DNA from: UBA11986 sp963734955
Lineage (GTDB): Bacteria > Bacteroidota > Ignavibacteria > UBA10030 > UBA6906
Reading direction: 5' to 3'
Length of the DNA stretch: 64,000 nucleotides
Assembly: GCA_963734955.1 (NCBI GenBank)
Contig: CAVTJO010000006.1
Location: 310,001-374,000, forward strand
Positions 38,649-47,608 of the stretch are shown here, piece by piece. Numbering within the stretch: position 1 is the stretch's first letter; each line of letters starts with the position of its first letter. A program made the translations under genes and the position numbers. Under the pieces are notes generated by a model that did no database searches, was not told where the DNA came from, and saw nothing but the letters and a program-made list of their open reading frames with translations.

Positions 38649-41081
38649 ATGAGTGCCTTCCGGCCTTCAACGTCCCCGGCTTTTCGACTCTCGATTCTCT
38701 TCATTGTTGGAATGCTTGCAGGTCGATGGCTGAATCTGTCCCCCGGCATACTCGTGCCTGCCTTCATTGCTTTGGCGCTCATTGTCTGCTGCCTGGTTGT
38801 TTACGATCGCCATCACCGTCTTCAGGCTGTAACGACAGTCGGGGTTGTGTTGGCATGTATGCTCGGCGGAGCAGCCAAACTTGCAGTTGATGAGGATCGG
38901 TCTCTGTTCATCCCCGATAGTGTCATGGCTCGTGATGTTCTCGTGTTCGGAAGGATAACGGAGCCACCTCATCTGGTCAGGGGTGTTGTCCGGTGTATGA
39001 TGGAGGCTCGCGAAGTCAGGAACAACGAAGCTGTATATCCCGCCATGGAGAATATCCGCGTTTCGATCGCAGGATTCCGCAACATGCCGGTTCAACGGGG
39101 GCCTGTGTATGGCTCGACCGTAGCCATGCGCGGGAAACTCTCGCGCCCCTCGGATTCCCACAACCCGGGAGAGTTCAGCGAGAAGCAGTATTTCGAGGCG
39201 AATGGCATCACGCTGTTCATGTTTGTTCGTGGGGCAGAAAATGTCGTCATACTGAATTCGGGGGGCGGTTCATGGATCATGCAAACGGTTGTCTTTCCTG
39301 CTCGTGAGTTCATTCTGAGGACACTGGCTGCCACAACGAACGGAGAAGCGTCGGAGTTTCTCAAAGGGCTGCTCATTGGCGAGCGCACCGGACTATCAGC
39401 GCCAACGCGTCAGGCGTTCACCAACTCCGGCGTTGCGCACGTGCTCGCTGTATCCGGTTCCAATGTGGTTGTCGTGGCAGGGATATTTTTCTTCCTGTTC
39501 GGAGTTCTGCGGCTCCCGAAATTGGCAGTGGTCTTCTCCAGCATTGTCGGCCTTGTATTCTATATGCTGATTACGGGGAGCCAGCCCCCGGTGGTTCGGG
39601 CGACGATTACGTCAACGATCTTTCTCATTGGTAGTGTTGTACAGACCCGAGCAAACCCGTTCAATTCACTCGGGGTTGCCGCCCTGATTATTCTCGGCAT
39701 CGATGCGAGACAACTCTTTGATGTTGGATTTCAATTGTCATTCGTTGCTGTGTTATCTATCGTCTATCTCTATCCGAAAATGAACGGATGGATTTCGATC
39801 ATTGGATCAGCCACGATGGTCAAGCGCGCGATCACTTGGGTACTCCGTGTATGTGCCGTTTCAGTTGCGGCATCACTGGGAACTCTGCCGCTTACGGCAG
39901 TGTATTTCGGCAAGGTCTCAATCATTGGTTTGCTGGCAAACATCGTTGTGATCCCTGCGGTTGGAGGGAGTGTCGTGCTGGGATTTGTCACCGTTGTCAC
40001 CGGTCTGTTCGGCAACTGGATCGCCGATGCGTATGCTGCTGTCAACCAGCTACTCCTTGACAGCACACTGTGGTTGATCCGGAATGCGGGGGCCTCGCCT
40101 CTGGCGTACGCAGATACGTCCCGATTTCTGGCTGTATATGCACTACCCTTCTATGCGGCGTTGTTGCTGTTGTTTAACCTCGACGTTAATCACGTTGCCA
40201 GAAAACTCCTGATCATCTTTCTGGTTGCCCTGAATATCGCTGTCTTCGTCCCACCGCCAGTTGGAGTGGCGGCCAGTGAACGACTCCGTCTGAGTTTTCT
40301 CGACGTTGGTCAGGGAGATGCTGCCGTTGTTGAAGTGCCGGGAGGAAAAGTCATTGTCATTGACGCCGGTCCCCAAAGCGGCGAATATGATTCAGGGGAA
40401 CGAACGGTGGCGCCCTATCTCCGGCGACGTGGCATCTCGCAAATCGACCTCCTCATCATAACTCATCCTGACGATGACCATCTCGGCGGGATACCGTACA
40501 TCCTGGAACAGTTTGAAGTTCGTGAAATTCTCGAGAGCGGCCAAGGCACTACCACAGGTTTGTACAAGGCATACGCAGCTGATGTTCTCGCAGAAGGATG
40601 TGCTGTCGATACAACACACCGTGGGATGATACGATCGGACATTAACGCTGTGCGCATCTATGTACTTTCGCCGCCACCTGCGTTCATTCAGACCGATACG
40701 ACCCGCAGGAACCTGAACTTGAATATGACATCGGTGGTGGTGCGAATGGTGTATGGTCGTACTTCATTTTTGTTTACCGGGGACGCCGAGACGATTGCTG
40801 AACGGGAGATGGTGCAGAGCTACGGGGACTTCCTACAATCCACTCTTCTCAAGGTCGGCCACCATGGAAGCAAAACAAGCAGCGCTCAGGAATTTCTTGA
40901 GGCTGTCCAACCGGAGTATGCGGTCATCTCTGTCGGGAGATTCAATAAATTCAGACATCCCTCACAGGACGCCCTTGCCAGACTCCGCGGCGTACACGCA
41001 GACGTGTTTCGGACTGACGAGGAAGGGGCAATCATCTTTGAGACTGATGGAAAGACGCTCGACCATGTTGAGTGGAGATAA
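38649..41081 (+). CDS. comEC: ComEC/Rec2 DNA-uptake channel protein
   Basis: 810 residues, full length for the three-part family. An amino-terminal membrane pair precedes a soluble OB-like domain (about 90-200, RGPVYGSTVAMRGKLSRPSD). The Competence domain follows with many helices (LLIGERTGLSAPTRQAFTNS, HVLAVSGSNVVVVAGIFFFL, FDVGFQLSFVAVLSIVYLYP). The carboxy-terminal metallo-beta-lactamase domain starts RLSFLDVGQGDAAVVEVPGG and has LLIITHPDDDHLGGIPYILE and LLKVGHHGSKTSSAQEFLEA. It moves single-stranded DNA across the inner membrane in natural transformation. No other competence gene is in the window. Confidence 0.95.
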   Translation: MSAFRPSTSPAFRLSILFIVGMLAGRWLNLSPGILVPAFIALALIVCCLVVYDRHHRLQAVTTVGVVLACMLGGAAKLAVDEDRSLFIPDSVMARDVLVFGRITEPPHLVRGVVRCMMEAREVRNNEAVYPAMENIRVSIAGFRNMPVQRGPVYGSTVAMRGKLSRPSDSHNPGEFSEKQYFEANGITLFMFVRGAENVVILNSGGGSWIMQTVVFPAREFILRTLAATTNGEASEFLKGLLIGERTGLSAPTRQAFTNSGVAHVLAVSGSNVVVVAGIFFFLFGVLRLPKLAVVFSSIVGLVFYMLITGSQPPVVRATITSTIFLIGSVVQTRANPFNSLGVAALIILGIDARQLFDVGFQLSFVAVLSIVYLYPKMNGWISIIGSATMVKRAITWVLRVCAVSVAASLGTLPLTAVYFGKVSIIGLLANIVVIPAVGGSVVLGFVTVVTGLFGNWIADAYAAVNQLLLDSTLWLIRNAGASPLAYADTSRFLAVYALPFYAALLLLFNLDVNHVARKLLIIFLVALNIAVFVPPPVGVAASERLRLSFLDVGQGDAAVVEVPGGKVIVIDAGPQSGEYDSGERTVAPYLRRRGISQIDLLIITHPDDDHLGGIPYILEQFEVREILESGQGTTTGLYKAYAADVLAEGCAVDTTHRGMIRSDINAVRIYVLSPPPAFIQTDTTRRNLNLNMTSVVVRMVYGRTSFLFTGDAETIAEREMVQSYGDFLQSTLLKVGHHGSKTSSAQEFLEAVQPEYAVISVGRFNKFRHPSQDALARLRGVHADVFRTDEEGAIIFETDGKTLDHVEWR

Positions 41082-41153
41082 GCCGTTGAATCTTGCCCGC
41101 ACGTTGGTTATCATTTCTCATTCATTTCCATTCACTGACCAATCAGCAAAAAC

Positions 41154-42815
41154 ATGAGCCCGTCCGATTACAGAGCGTTGAAGAGATCCCGCAGCAGGGG
41201 AGAATGGGAAGAGTCGACCGTGAAACCTGTTGTGCAACGGTTTGGTGAGCGGAAGAAAGAGTTCGTCCTGGACTCCGGCATACCCATGAATCGACTGTAC
41301 ACGCAGGAACCGTCTGATACGTCGCGGCAAATCGGGTTTCCCGGCGAGTATCCTTTTACGCGCGGTGTGTACCCGACCATGTACAGGGGAAAATTGTGGA
41401 CAATGCGCCAGTATGCAGGGTTCGGCACGGCGGAGGAATCGAACCGTCGCTACCGATATTTGCTGTCACATGGTACCACCGGACTCTCAGTTGCGTTTGA
41501 TCTTCCAACACAAATGGGATACGACTCCGACCATCCCATGGCAGAAGGAGAGGTGGGGAAGGTCGGTGTCGCGATTGACACTCTCGCTGACATGGAGATT
41601 CTGTTTGATGGGATTCAGCTGGACACGGTGACCACCTCGATGACGATTAACGCAACTGCCGCAATCCTTCTGTGTATGTATGTTGCACTCGCGAGAAAGC
41701 AGGGAGCGGATCTCACGAAGATCTCCGGGACAATCCAAAATGATATTCTCAAGGAATACAGCTCGCGTGGCACGCACATCTATCCTCCGGTTCCTTCGAT
41801 GCGATTGGTGACGGACACGTTTCAGTGGTGCAGCCGGAACGTGCCGCGCTGGAACACCATCTCCATCAGTGGCTATCACATCCGCGAGGCCGGTGCAACC
41901 GCCGTCCAGGAACTTGCGTTTACACTCTCGAACGCCATTGCGTATGTGGAGGCAGCCGTGAAGGCAGGGTTGGATGTCGATTCCTTTGGCTCCCAGCTTT
42001 CTTTTTTCTTCAATGCGCACAACAACTTCTTTGAGGAAGTTGCCAAGTTCCGCGCAGCCCGCAGGCTCTGGGCAACGATCATGCGGGAGCGGTTTGGTGC
42101 CAAGAACGAAGAGACAATGAAACTGCGCTTCCACGCACAGACGGGCGGCTCGACCCTCGCCGCGCAACAGATCGACAACAATGTGGTGCGGGTGGCTCTT
42201 CAGGCTCTTGCCGCCACTCTTGGTGGTTGCCAATCACTTCATACGAATTCCCGCGACGAAGCGCTGGCGTTACCGACCGAAGCCTCCGCCACACTTGCAC
42301 TTCGAACCCAACAGGTTATTGCCCACGAGTCAGGCATTGCAGACACCATTGATCCGCTCGGAGGCTCGTACGTTGTGGAATCATTGACCGATGAGATTGA
42401 GAAACGTGTCCGGGAATTGATTGCAAAGGTTGATGAGATGGGTGGAGCAGTAAAGGCGATTGAAGGCAAGTTCTATCAGAATGAGATCATGGAAAGTGCC
42501 TACAAGTACCAGCGCGCAATCGAACAGAAGGAGAAAATCATCGTTGGAGTAAACGAGTTCAGAACGGACAGCGAGCCCGAGGTTGAGTTGCTCAAGATCG
42601 ACGAAACGGTGGCACGGAAGCAGCGTGAGCGGCTGCTGAAGATCAAGGCGTCTCGCGACAACTCGGATGTGAAGAAAGTCCTGACCAACCTCCGGTCGGC
42701 AGCAGTGGGAAACGAGAATCTCCTTCCTCATATCCTGAGTTGTGTGGAGGCTTACGCATCCGTCGGAGAGATTTCCGATACGTTGAGAGAGGTGTGGGGA
42801 GAGTACAAGGAATGA
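41154..42815 (+). CDS. Methylmalonyl-CoA mutase, large catalytic subunit without B12-binding domain
   Basis: 553 residues covering only the substrate-binding TIM barrel. Motifs: RQIGFPGEYPFTRGVYPTMY, TMRQYAGFGTAEESNRRYRY, GLSVAFDLPTQMGYDSDHPM, TTSMTINATAAILLCMYVAL, SGTIQNDILKEYSSRGTHIY, ISISGYHIREAGATAVQELA, LRFHAQTGGSTLAAQQIDNN and DTIDPLGGSYVVESLTDEIE. The cobalamin-binding half must come from a separate small subunit gene, which is not in the window. It interconverts methylmalonyl- and succinyl-CoA; isobutyryl-CoA mutase is a possible alternative for this architecture. Confidence 0.93.
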   Translation: MSPSDYRALKRSRSRGEWEESTVKPVVQRFGERKKEFVLDSGIPMNRLYTQEPSDTSRQIGFPGEYPFTRGVYPTMYRGKLWTMRQYAGFGTAEESNRRYRYLLSHGTTGLSVAFDLPTQMGYDSDHPMAEGEVGKVGVAIDTLADMEILFDGIQLDTVTTSMTINATAAILLCMYVALARKQGADLTKISGTIQNDILKEYSSRGTHIYPPVPSMRLVTDTFQWCSRNVPRWNTISISGYHIREAGATAVQELAFTLSNAIAYVEAAVKAGLDVDSFGSQLSFFFNAHNNFFEEVAKFRAARRLWATIMRERFGAKNEETMKLRFHAQTGGSTLAAQQIDNNVVRVALQALAATLGGCQSLHTNSRDEALALPTEASATLALRTQQVIAHESGIADTIDPLGGSYVVESLTDEIEKRVRELIAKVDEMGGAVKAIEGKFYQNEIMESAYKYQRAIEQKEKIIVGVNEFRTDSEPEVELLKIDETVARKQRERLLKIKASRDNSDVKKVLTNLRSAAVGNENLLPHILSCVEAYASVGEISDTLREVWGEYKE

Positions 42816-42962
42816 TCGGTGTACGATCAACACCTTTGAGTCCGTTTTATCCGCCGGGAGTTACAGAAGCATTTTCATTCCACAATATGGGGATGTTTCT
42901 GGTGAACCATCGCAACGAAAGCGCTTGTATTTGAGGCGGGAAGATATGATATTCCCCACATC

Positions 42963-43757
42963 ATGCCGCTTGCAAAGAACAAACTGAGAGAACTTCGGAA
43001 CCTTACGCACAAGAAGCACCGTGATGAGGAAGGCAAGTTCCTTGTCGAAGGTGTCCGGCTGGTATGCGAAGCGGTGAACTCCGACTACCAGATTCTCGAA
43101 GCGTTCCATACGGCGGATATTGCCGATCATCCTGGTGGTGAGACACTGCTCCATACATTGAAGAAGAAGGCAGCGTCCGTGCATCAAATCACCAACCGCG
43201 AGATGGAGGTTCTTGCTGAGACGGTCACGTTTCAAGGTATCGTCGCCGTCGTCAAGGCGAAAACATTTTCAGTTGATGCGATCCTCCAGAGGGATGGGAC
43301 GCAATCGGTACTCGTGGCCTTCGACAGTGTCTCCGACCCCGGGAATGTCGGAACAATGGTTCGCACGTGTGATTGGTTTGGCGTGAACGGGATATTCCTG
43401 GGCCACAACTCGGTGGAACTGTACAATCCCAAAGTGTTGAGGGCAACCATGGGAGGTGTCTTTCATGTCCCAGTTGCAGAAGAAGTCGACCTGCTGTTAA
43501 TGACCTCCAAGGCAAAGAACCTTGGCTACAACGTATACGTGGCCGATCAGAAGGGTGAGACGCACTTCGATCGTGTCAGGTATTCGAACAAATCTCTTCT
43601 GGTCTTTGGCAATGAAGCATGGGGGGTATCCGATCAGCTCAAGCAGCTTGCCGATGCAAAGATCTGCATCAGAAGATATGGTGCTGGTGAATCGCTCAAT
43701 GTGGGCGTGGCGTGTGGAGTTATCCTCTCAGCCCTCCATCGACTCTATGATGAGTAG
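42963..43757 (+). CDS. TrmH/SpoU family RNA 2'-O-ribose methyltransferase
   Basis: 264 residues. Amino-terminal substrate-binding domain (RELRNLTHKKHRDEEGKFLV, EGVRLVCEAV) and SPOUT catalytic domain with the three motifs: FDSVSDPGNVGTMVRTCDWF (motif 1), LLVFGNEAWGVSDQLKQLAD (motif 2) and IRRYGAGESLNVGVACGVIL (motif 3, SLNVGVA). Likely methylates 23S rRNA; the exact position cannot be told. Preceded by 147 bases without recognised features. Confidence 0.92.
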   Translation: MPLAKNKLRELRNLTHKKHRDEEGKFLVEGVRLVCEAVNSDYQILEAFHTADIADHPGGETLLHTLKKKAASVHQITNREMEVLAETVTFQGIVAVVKAKTFSVDAILQRDGTQSVLVAFDSVSDPGNVGTMVRTCDWFGVNGIFLGHNSVELYNPKVLRATMGGVFHVPVAEEVDLLLMTSKAKNLGYNVYVADQKGETHFDRVRYSNKSLLVFGNEAWGVSDQLKQLADAKICIRRYGAGESLNVGVACGVILSALHRLYDE

Positions 43758-43778
43758 TTGCCTGATTGCCAGGAATAT

Positions 43779-43811
43779 GGGTCCGGTCCGCGCTGGGATC
43801 GGCCCTTTTTT
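43779..43811 (+). terminator. Putative terminator after the TrmH-like gene
   Basis: GGGTCCGGTCC, short loop, GGGATCGGCCC, then TTTTTT. Pairing is imperfect, but the GC stem and U-run lie 22 bases after the stop. Confidence 0.5.
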
Positions 43812-43831
43812 GCTGTTCTGAGGGATCATTG

Positions 43832-44758
43832 ATGCTGCCTCCTGGATTCTCAATCGGCCATTGGACCGACGATCGGGCGCTCACCGGCTGCACAGTAATC
43901 CTGTGTCCGCAGGGAACTGTCGGTGGATGTGATGTCCGCGGCAGTTCACCGGGAAGTCGTGAGCTTGCATTGCTCGCAAGTGACAAGACCATGCAGGAGG
44001 TTCATGCAGTGCTCCTCACCGGCGGGAGTGCGTTCGGGCTTGCGGCAGCCGATGGCGTGATGAAGTATCTCGAAGAACACACGATTGGGTATCAAACTCC
44101 CTGGGTGAATGTACCAATTGTTCCTGCCGCGGTAATCTTTGATTTGAACATCGGTTCGTCAACGGTTCGTCCGACCGCGGAAAGTGGATACAAGGCGTGT
44201 CGGGCAGCCATGTACGAAGGGATTGCCGAAGGAAACGTGGGTGCTGGTGCAGGAGCAACTCTCGGTAAGTGGGGAGGAATGGAAGGGAGAATGAAAGGAG
44301 GAGTGGGAATCGCCAGTCACATCTCCGATAAACTGAGTGTCACATCCGTTGCGGTTGTGAACGCTGTTGGCGACGTGCTGGATGAACGGGGTGCAATTAT
44401 TGCAGGAGCCCGTGATCGAGCTGGCAAGTGGCTGGCCGAATCCAACCGTGACAGAGCTTTTGCCGATGCTGCCTCCTCACTCCTCTCCAACACCACACTT
44501 GTGGCGATCTTGACGAACGCCCGCCTGACGAAGGTGGAAGCGAACCGCCTTGCCGGGCGCGGACACGATGGAATGGCTCGAGCTGTCAAACCAGTGCACA
44601 CTTCGCACGACGGTGATATCGTGTTTGGCCTCGCCGCAGGAGAAGTTGTATCACCATTCGACCTTGTTGCAGAGATCGGCGCGGACTTGACCGCACAGGC
44701 CATTCGCAGTGGGGTGAAGAGGGCAATGTCTGTCGAAGGAGCTCCAGCCTGCCGGTGA
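43832..44758 (+). CDS. P1 family (DmpA-like) aminopeptidase
   Basis: 308 residues from ATG 43832. Ntn-fold self-processing peptidase family. Motifs: FSIGHWTDDRALTGCTVILC, GGCDVRGSSPGSRE, HAVLLTGGSAFGLAAADGVM, VPIVPAAVIFDLNIGSST, GNVGAGAGATLGKWGGMEGR, GGVGIASHIS and TNARLTKVEANRLAGRGHDG followed by MARAVKPVHTSHDGDIVFGL. It likely releases amino-terminal residues from short peptides or D-/beta-amino-acid amides. Ends with GTGA overlapping the next gene. Confidence 0.92.
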   Translation: MLPPGFSIGHWTDDRALTGCTVILCPQGTVGGCDVRGSSPGSRELALLASDKTMQEVHAVLLTGGSAFGLAAADGVMKYLEEHTIGYQTPWVNVPIVPAAVIFDLNIGSSTVRPTAESGYKACRAAMYEGIAEGNVGAGAGATLGKWGGMEGRMKGGVGIASHISDKLSVTSVAVVNAVGDVLDERGAIIAGARDRAGKWLAESNRDRAFADAASSLLSNTTLVAILTNARLTKVEANRLAGRGHDGMARAVKPVHTSHDGDIVFGLAAGEVVSPFDLVAEIGADLTAQAIRSGVKRAMSVEGAPACR

Positions 44759-45360
44759 ACGAAAAATTTCTGTATCCGGCCCGCAAACTCAAGGCGTGGC
44801 TCGAACGGTTCGCGGAAAAACCGTATGCAGCGGTCGCACTCTTTGCATTCGGTTTCATAGAAGCATCATTGTTTCCGCTGTCGCCGGACGTCTTGCTGAT
44901 TGCCCTGGGAGTGAGTAATCCCCGAAAGTCTCTCTTCTATTCACTTATTGTGGTTGCGGGATCATCTCTGGGAGCGCTGCTGGGATACTATGTCGGCTAC
45001 ATGTTTTACGCGGCAGTGGGTGATCGCATTATCGGATTCGCGGGGCTTCAGCATCAGTTTCAGTATCTGCTGCAGCAATACAGGGTGAATGCCTGGCTCA
45101 CATTGCTCGTGGCAGGCTTCACGATGATTCCGTTCATGGTGTTCAGCTTGGCTGCCGGGTTTAATGCTACCCTCGATCCGGGGGTACTTTTCCTTGGGGC
45201 CTTGTGTGGGAGACTTATCAGGTTCGTCCCAATCGGGGTTCTCCTGATGGTATTCGGACAAAGAGTGAAATACTATTTCGATCAGTACCTGGGGCGAACG
45301 ATGCTCGTGATTGCGGTATTCATCATTGCCATGCTCATCCTCGGAAAGAGTCTGTTCTGA
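44755..45360 (+). CDS. VTT-domain (DedA/YqaA-like) membrane protein
   Basis: 201 residues with about five hydrophobic segments. GTG start overlaps the upstream TGA. FGFIEASLFPLSPDVLLIAL is the conserved re-entrant loop region with Glu and Pro; YSLIVVAGSSLGALLGYYVG and AGFTMIPFMVFSLAAGFNAT also match the SNARE-associated/VTT family. Members are thought to scramble or flip phospholipids or carrier lipids. Followed 3 bases later by a pseudouridine synthase. Confidence 0.88.
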   Translation: MNEKFLYPARKLKAWLERFAEKPYAAVALFAFGFIEASLFPLSPDVLLIALGVSNPRKSLFYSLIVVAGSSLGALLGYYVGYMFYAAVGDRIIGFAGLQHQFQYLLQQYRVNAWLTLLVAGFTMIPFMVFSLAAGFNATLDPGVLFLGALCGRLIRFVPIGVLLMVFGQRVKYYFDQYLGRTMLVIAVFIIAMLILGKSLF

Positions 45361-45363
45361 GTC

Positions 45364-46107
45364 ATGGCAAGCAGGTCAAGACGCGACAGAAGCCAGATCA
45401 CGCTGGCGCGAGCGATCTCCAAGTTCGGTGTCGCATCAAGAACGCAGGCCGTCCGAATTGTTCAGGGAGGGCGCGTGAAAGTCAACGCGAAGGTTGCGCG
45501 GTCACCTGATATGTGGGTCGATCCGGCAAAGGACGGAATTGTCGTTGATGGCAAAAGCCTCCAGCCAAGGAGGTTTGAGTATCTTGTGATGAACAAGCCC
45601 GTTGGAGTTGTTACGACTCGGACAGATGAGCTGGGTCGCAAAACTGTCTACGCTTTCCTCCCCGCAGGTTCTCGGTGGCTTTTTCCGGTTGGACGACTTG
45701 ACAAGGACACGTCGGGGCTTCTTCTGTTCACAAACGACACCCGGTTTGGAGACAAGATCACCAATCCCCTGACAAAATTACCCAAGACGTACCGAGTGAG
45801 GGTTGACAGAGCCCTTCAACCTGAAGACAAGAGGAAGATGGAATCGCCGTTTCTGCTTGACGAGAGAACAGAGTTGGATCCCGCAAGCGTTACTGTGTCG
45901 CCGATCGATCCCCGGCTGTTTGAGATCACCATAACCGAGGGCAAGAACAGGCAGATCCGGAGGGTTTGCGAACGTCTGGGATATCGCGTCCAATCGTTGA
46001 GTCGGATCTCGATTGGATCGATCCGACTTGGTGAGTTGATGGAAGGTCAGACACGCGTGCTTCCTGATCGCGAGCGAGCTTCAATTCTTGCGTTTGGAAA
46101 ATCCTGA
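45364..46107 (+). CDS. RsuA/RluB family pseudouridine synthase
   Basis: 247 residues. Amino-terminal S4 RNA-binding domain (TLARAISKFGVASRTQAVRI, VQGGRVKVNAKVA), then the catalytic core with the Asp in LFPVGRLDKDTSGLLLFTND and FEITITEGKNRQIRRVCERL. Target is rRNA; the exact uridine is not decidable. A second paralogue lies at 54576-55331. Confidence 0.93.
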   Translation: MASRSRRDRSQITLARAISKFGVASRTQAVRIVQGGRVKVNAKVARSPDMWVDPAKDGIVVDGKSLQPRRFEYLVMNKPVGVVTTRTDELGRKTVYAFLPAGSRWLFPVGRLDKDTSGLLLFTNDTRFGDKITNPLTKLPKTYRVRVDRALQPEDKRKMESPFLLDERTELDPASVTVSPIDPRLFEITITEGKNRQIRRVCERLGYRVQSLSRISIGSIRLGELMEGQTRVLPDRERASILAFGKS

Positions 46108-46115
46108 AGGTCACC

Positions 46116-46583
46116 ATGGCAATCATTGTGTGCCGGATCATCGAGGTATGTGTCTTTCGGTTTGCGAATGACAATCCCGAATACCTTCTGCTCAAGCGCT
46201 CCCCTGATGAGAAGATTTATCCGGACATCTGGCAGTTCGTCACTGGCTCTCTCGAGGATGGTGAAAAAGCGGCAGACGCCGCGCTGAGAGAACTTCGTGA
46301 AGAAACAGGCCTGACTCCGAAGCGCTTCTGGGTTGTCCCTTACGTCAATACGTTTTATGATCATGCATACGATGCTGTAAACCTCAGTCCGCTGTTTGCC
46401 GCCCAGGTCGCGATCGACGAAACACCCGCACTCTCTTCCGAACATTGTGCATGTGAATGGCTTCGTCTTGAACAGGCTCATCGCCGGCTCGTGTGGCCTG
46501 GCCAGCGTTTGGGATTGGAGGTTGTGGACAAGTACATTCTCGGCGGTGAACACGGAGGTGTTCTCACCGAAATCAAGGTCTGA
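46116..46583 (+). CDS. Nudix hydrolase
   Basis: 155 residues. Complete Nudix box: GSLEDGEKAADAALRELREE then TGL, matching GX5EX7REUXEEXGU. FRFANDNPEYLLLKRSPDEK and DIWQFVTG precede it. The shape and the sequence after the box (WVVPYVNTFYDHAYDAVNLS) resemble dihydroneopterin-triphosphate/dATP pyrophosphohydrolases of the NudB type. Substrate is an inference. Confidence 0.9.
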   Translation: MAIIVCRIIEVCVFRFANDNPEYLLLKRSPDEKIYPDIWQFVTGSLEDGEKAADAALRELREETGLTPKRFWVVPYVNTFYDHAYDAVNLSPLFAAQVAIDETPALSSEHCACEWLRLEQAHRRLVWPGQRLGLEVVDKYILGGEHGGVLTEIKV

Positions 46584-46669
46584 TCCGCAATGTTGCTAAT
46601 CAGAACACCTTTGTGTACATTTTTGACGGTTTGCTCGCCTCATAGTTCACACATACCCTGGAGCGCGTT

Positions 46670-47584
46670 GTGAGTATACTTGTTGTCGGTTCGCTGGCAA
46701 TTGATTCCATTGAAACGCCTTTCGGTTCCGCGCCAAAGGCGCTCGGTGGCTCGGCGACATATATCTCTGCCGCCGCAAGCTACTTCACCAACCCCATCAG
46801 ACTTGTTGGTGTTGTTGGTGGTGACTTTCCGAAGGAAGGGCTGAAGTTTCTTGAAGAACGCCACGTCGATCTCGATGGGTTGGAAATTGTGAAAGACGGA
46901 AAGACGTTCCACTGGGCCGGACGGTATCACTATGATTTGAACGTCCGTGATACCCTGACAACTCAATTGAATGTATTTGAGAAATTCGATCCGAAAATTC
47001 CTCCCAAGTACAAGAACAGCAAGTACGTATGTCTGGGGAATATTGACCCGGTTTTGCAGCGGCGTGTGCTCGATCAGATTGAGAACCCCCGCGTTGTCAT
47101 TTGCGACACGATGAATTACTGGATCGAAGGGAAACACAAGGAGCTGCTTGAGACGCTGAAGCGTATCAACGTGCTCATTCTTAATGATTCCGAGGCACGC
47201 CTGCTTTCAAAAGAACCGAATCTCATCAAGGCGGCAAGGGTGATCCGTGCCATGGGGCCCCAGATTATCATCGTCAAGAAGGGGGAGCACGGGGCGTTGT
47301 TGATGACCGAAGGGACTGTATTTTCCGCCCCGGCGTATCCGATGGAGAACATTTTCGATCCCACGGGGGCAGGCGACGCTTTTGCGGGTGGGTTTGTCGG
47401 GTGGATCGGACGAACCGACGATCTTGCCGAGGAGAATCTTAAGCGGGCTGTTATCTATGGCAGCGCGCTCGCCTCATTTTGTGTCGAGAAGTTTGGTGTT
47501 GACGGGCTCAGAGATTTGACCTATCTCCAGATCCAGGATCGCTTCCGTGCATTCCGCGAGCTCTCGCGGTTTGATGAGGACTAA
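46670..47584 (+). CDS. PfkB family sugar/nucleoside kinase
   Basis: 304 residues, GTG start (VSILVVGSLAIDSIETPFGS). Ribokinase fold: GGSATYISAAASYF, LVGVVGGDFPKEGL, ILNDSEARLLSKE, IIIVKKGEHGALLM and the anion-hole/catalytic FDPTGAGDAFAGGFVGWIG (base Asp in GAGD). Followed 24 bases later by mtnA, so it may phosphorylate a 5-modified ribose that MtnA then isomerises; this is context only. The 86 bases upstream show no clear promoter. Confidence 0.9.
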   Translation: MSILVVGSLAIDSIETPFGSAPKALGGSATYISAAASYFTNPIRLVGVVGGDFPKEGLKFLEERHVDLDGLEIVKDGKTFHWAGRYHYDLNVRDTLTTQLNVFEKFDPKIPPKYKNSKYVCLGNIDPVLQRRVLDQIENPRVVICDTMNYWIEGKHKELLETLKRINVLILNDSEARLLSKEPNLIKAARVIRAMGPQIIIVKKGEHGALLMTEGTVFSAPAYPMENIFDPTGAGDAFAGGFVGWIGRTDDLAEENLKRAVIYGSALASFCVEKFGVDGLRDLTYLQIQDRFRAFRELSRFDED

Positions 47585-47608
47585 TGTCGCGACGGTTGGG
47601 GCTGCCCG

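Noticed and set aside
42816..42962. Possible tRNA or small RNA in the gap after the mutase gene
   Set aside because: No cloverleaf, TTCGANNC-type arm in context, or clear hairpin pattern could be found.
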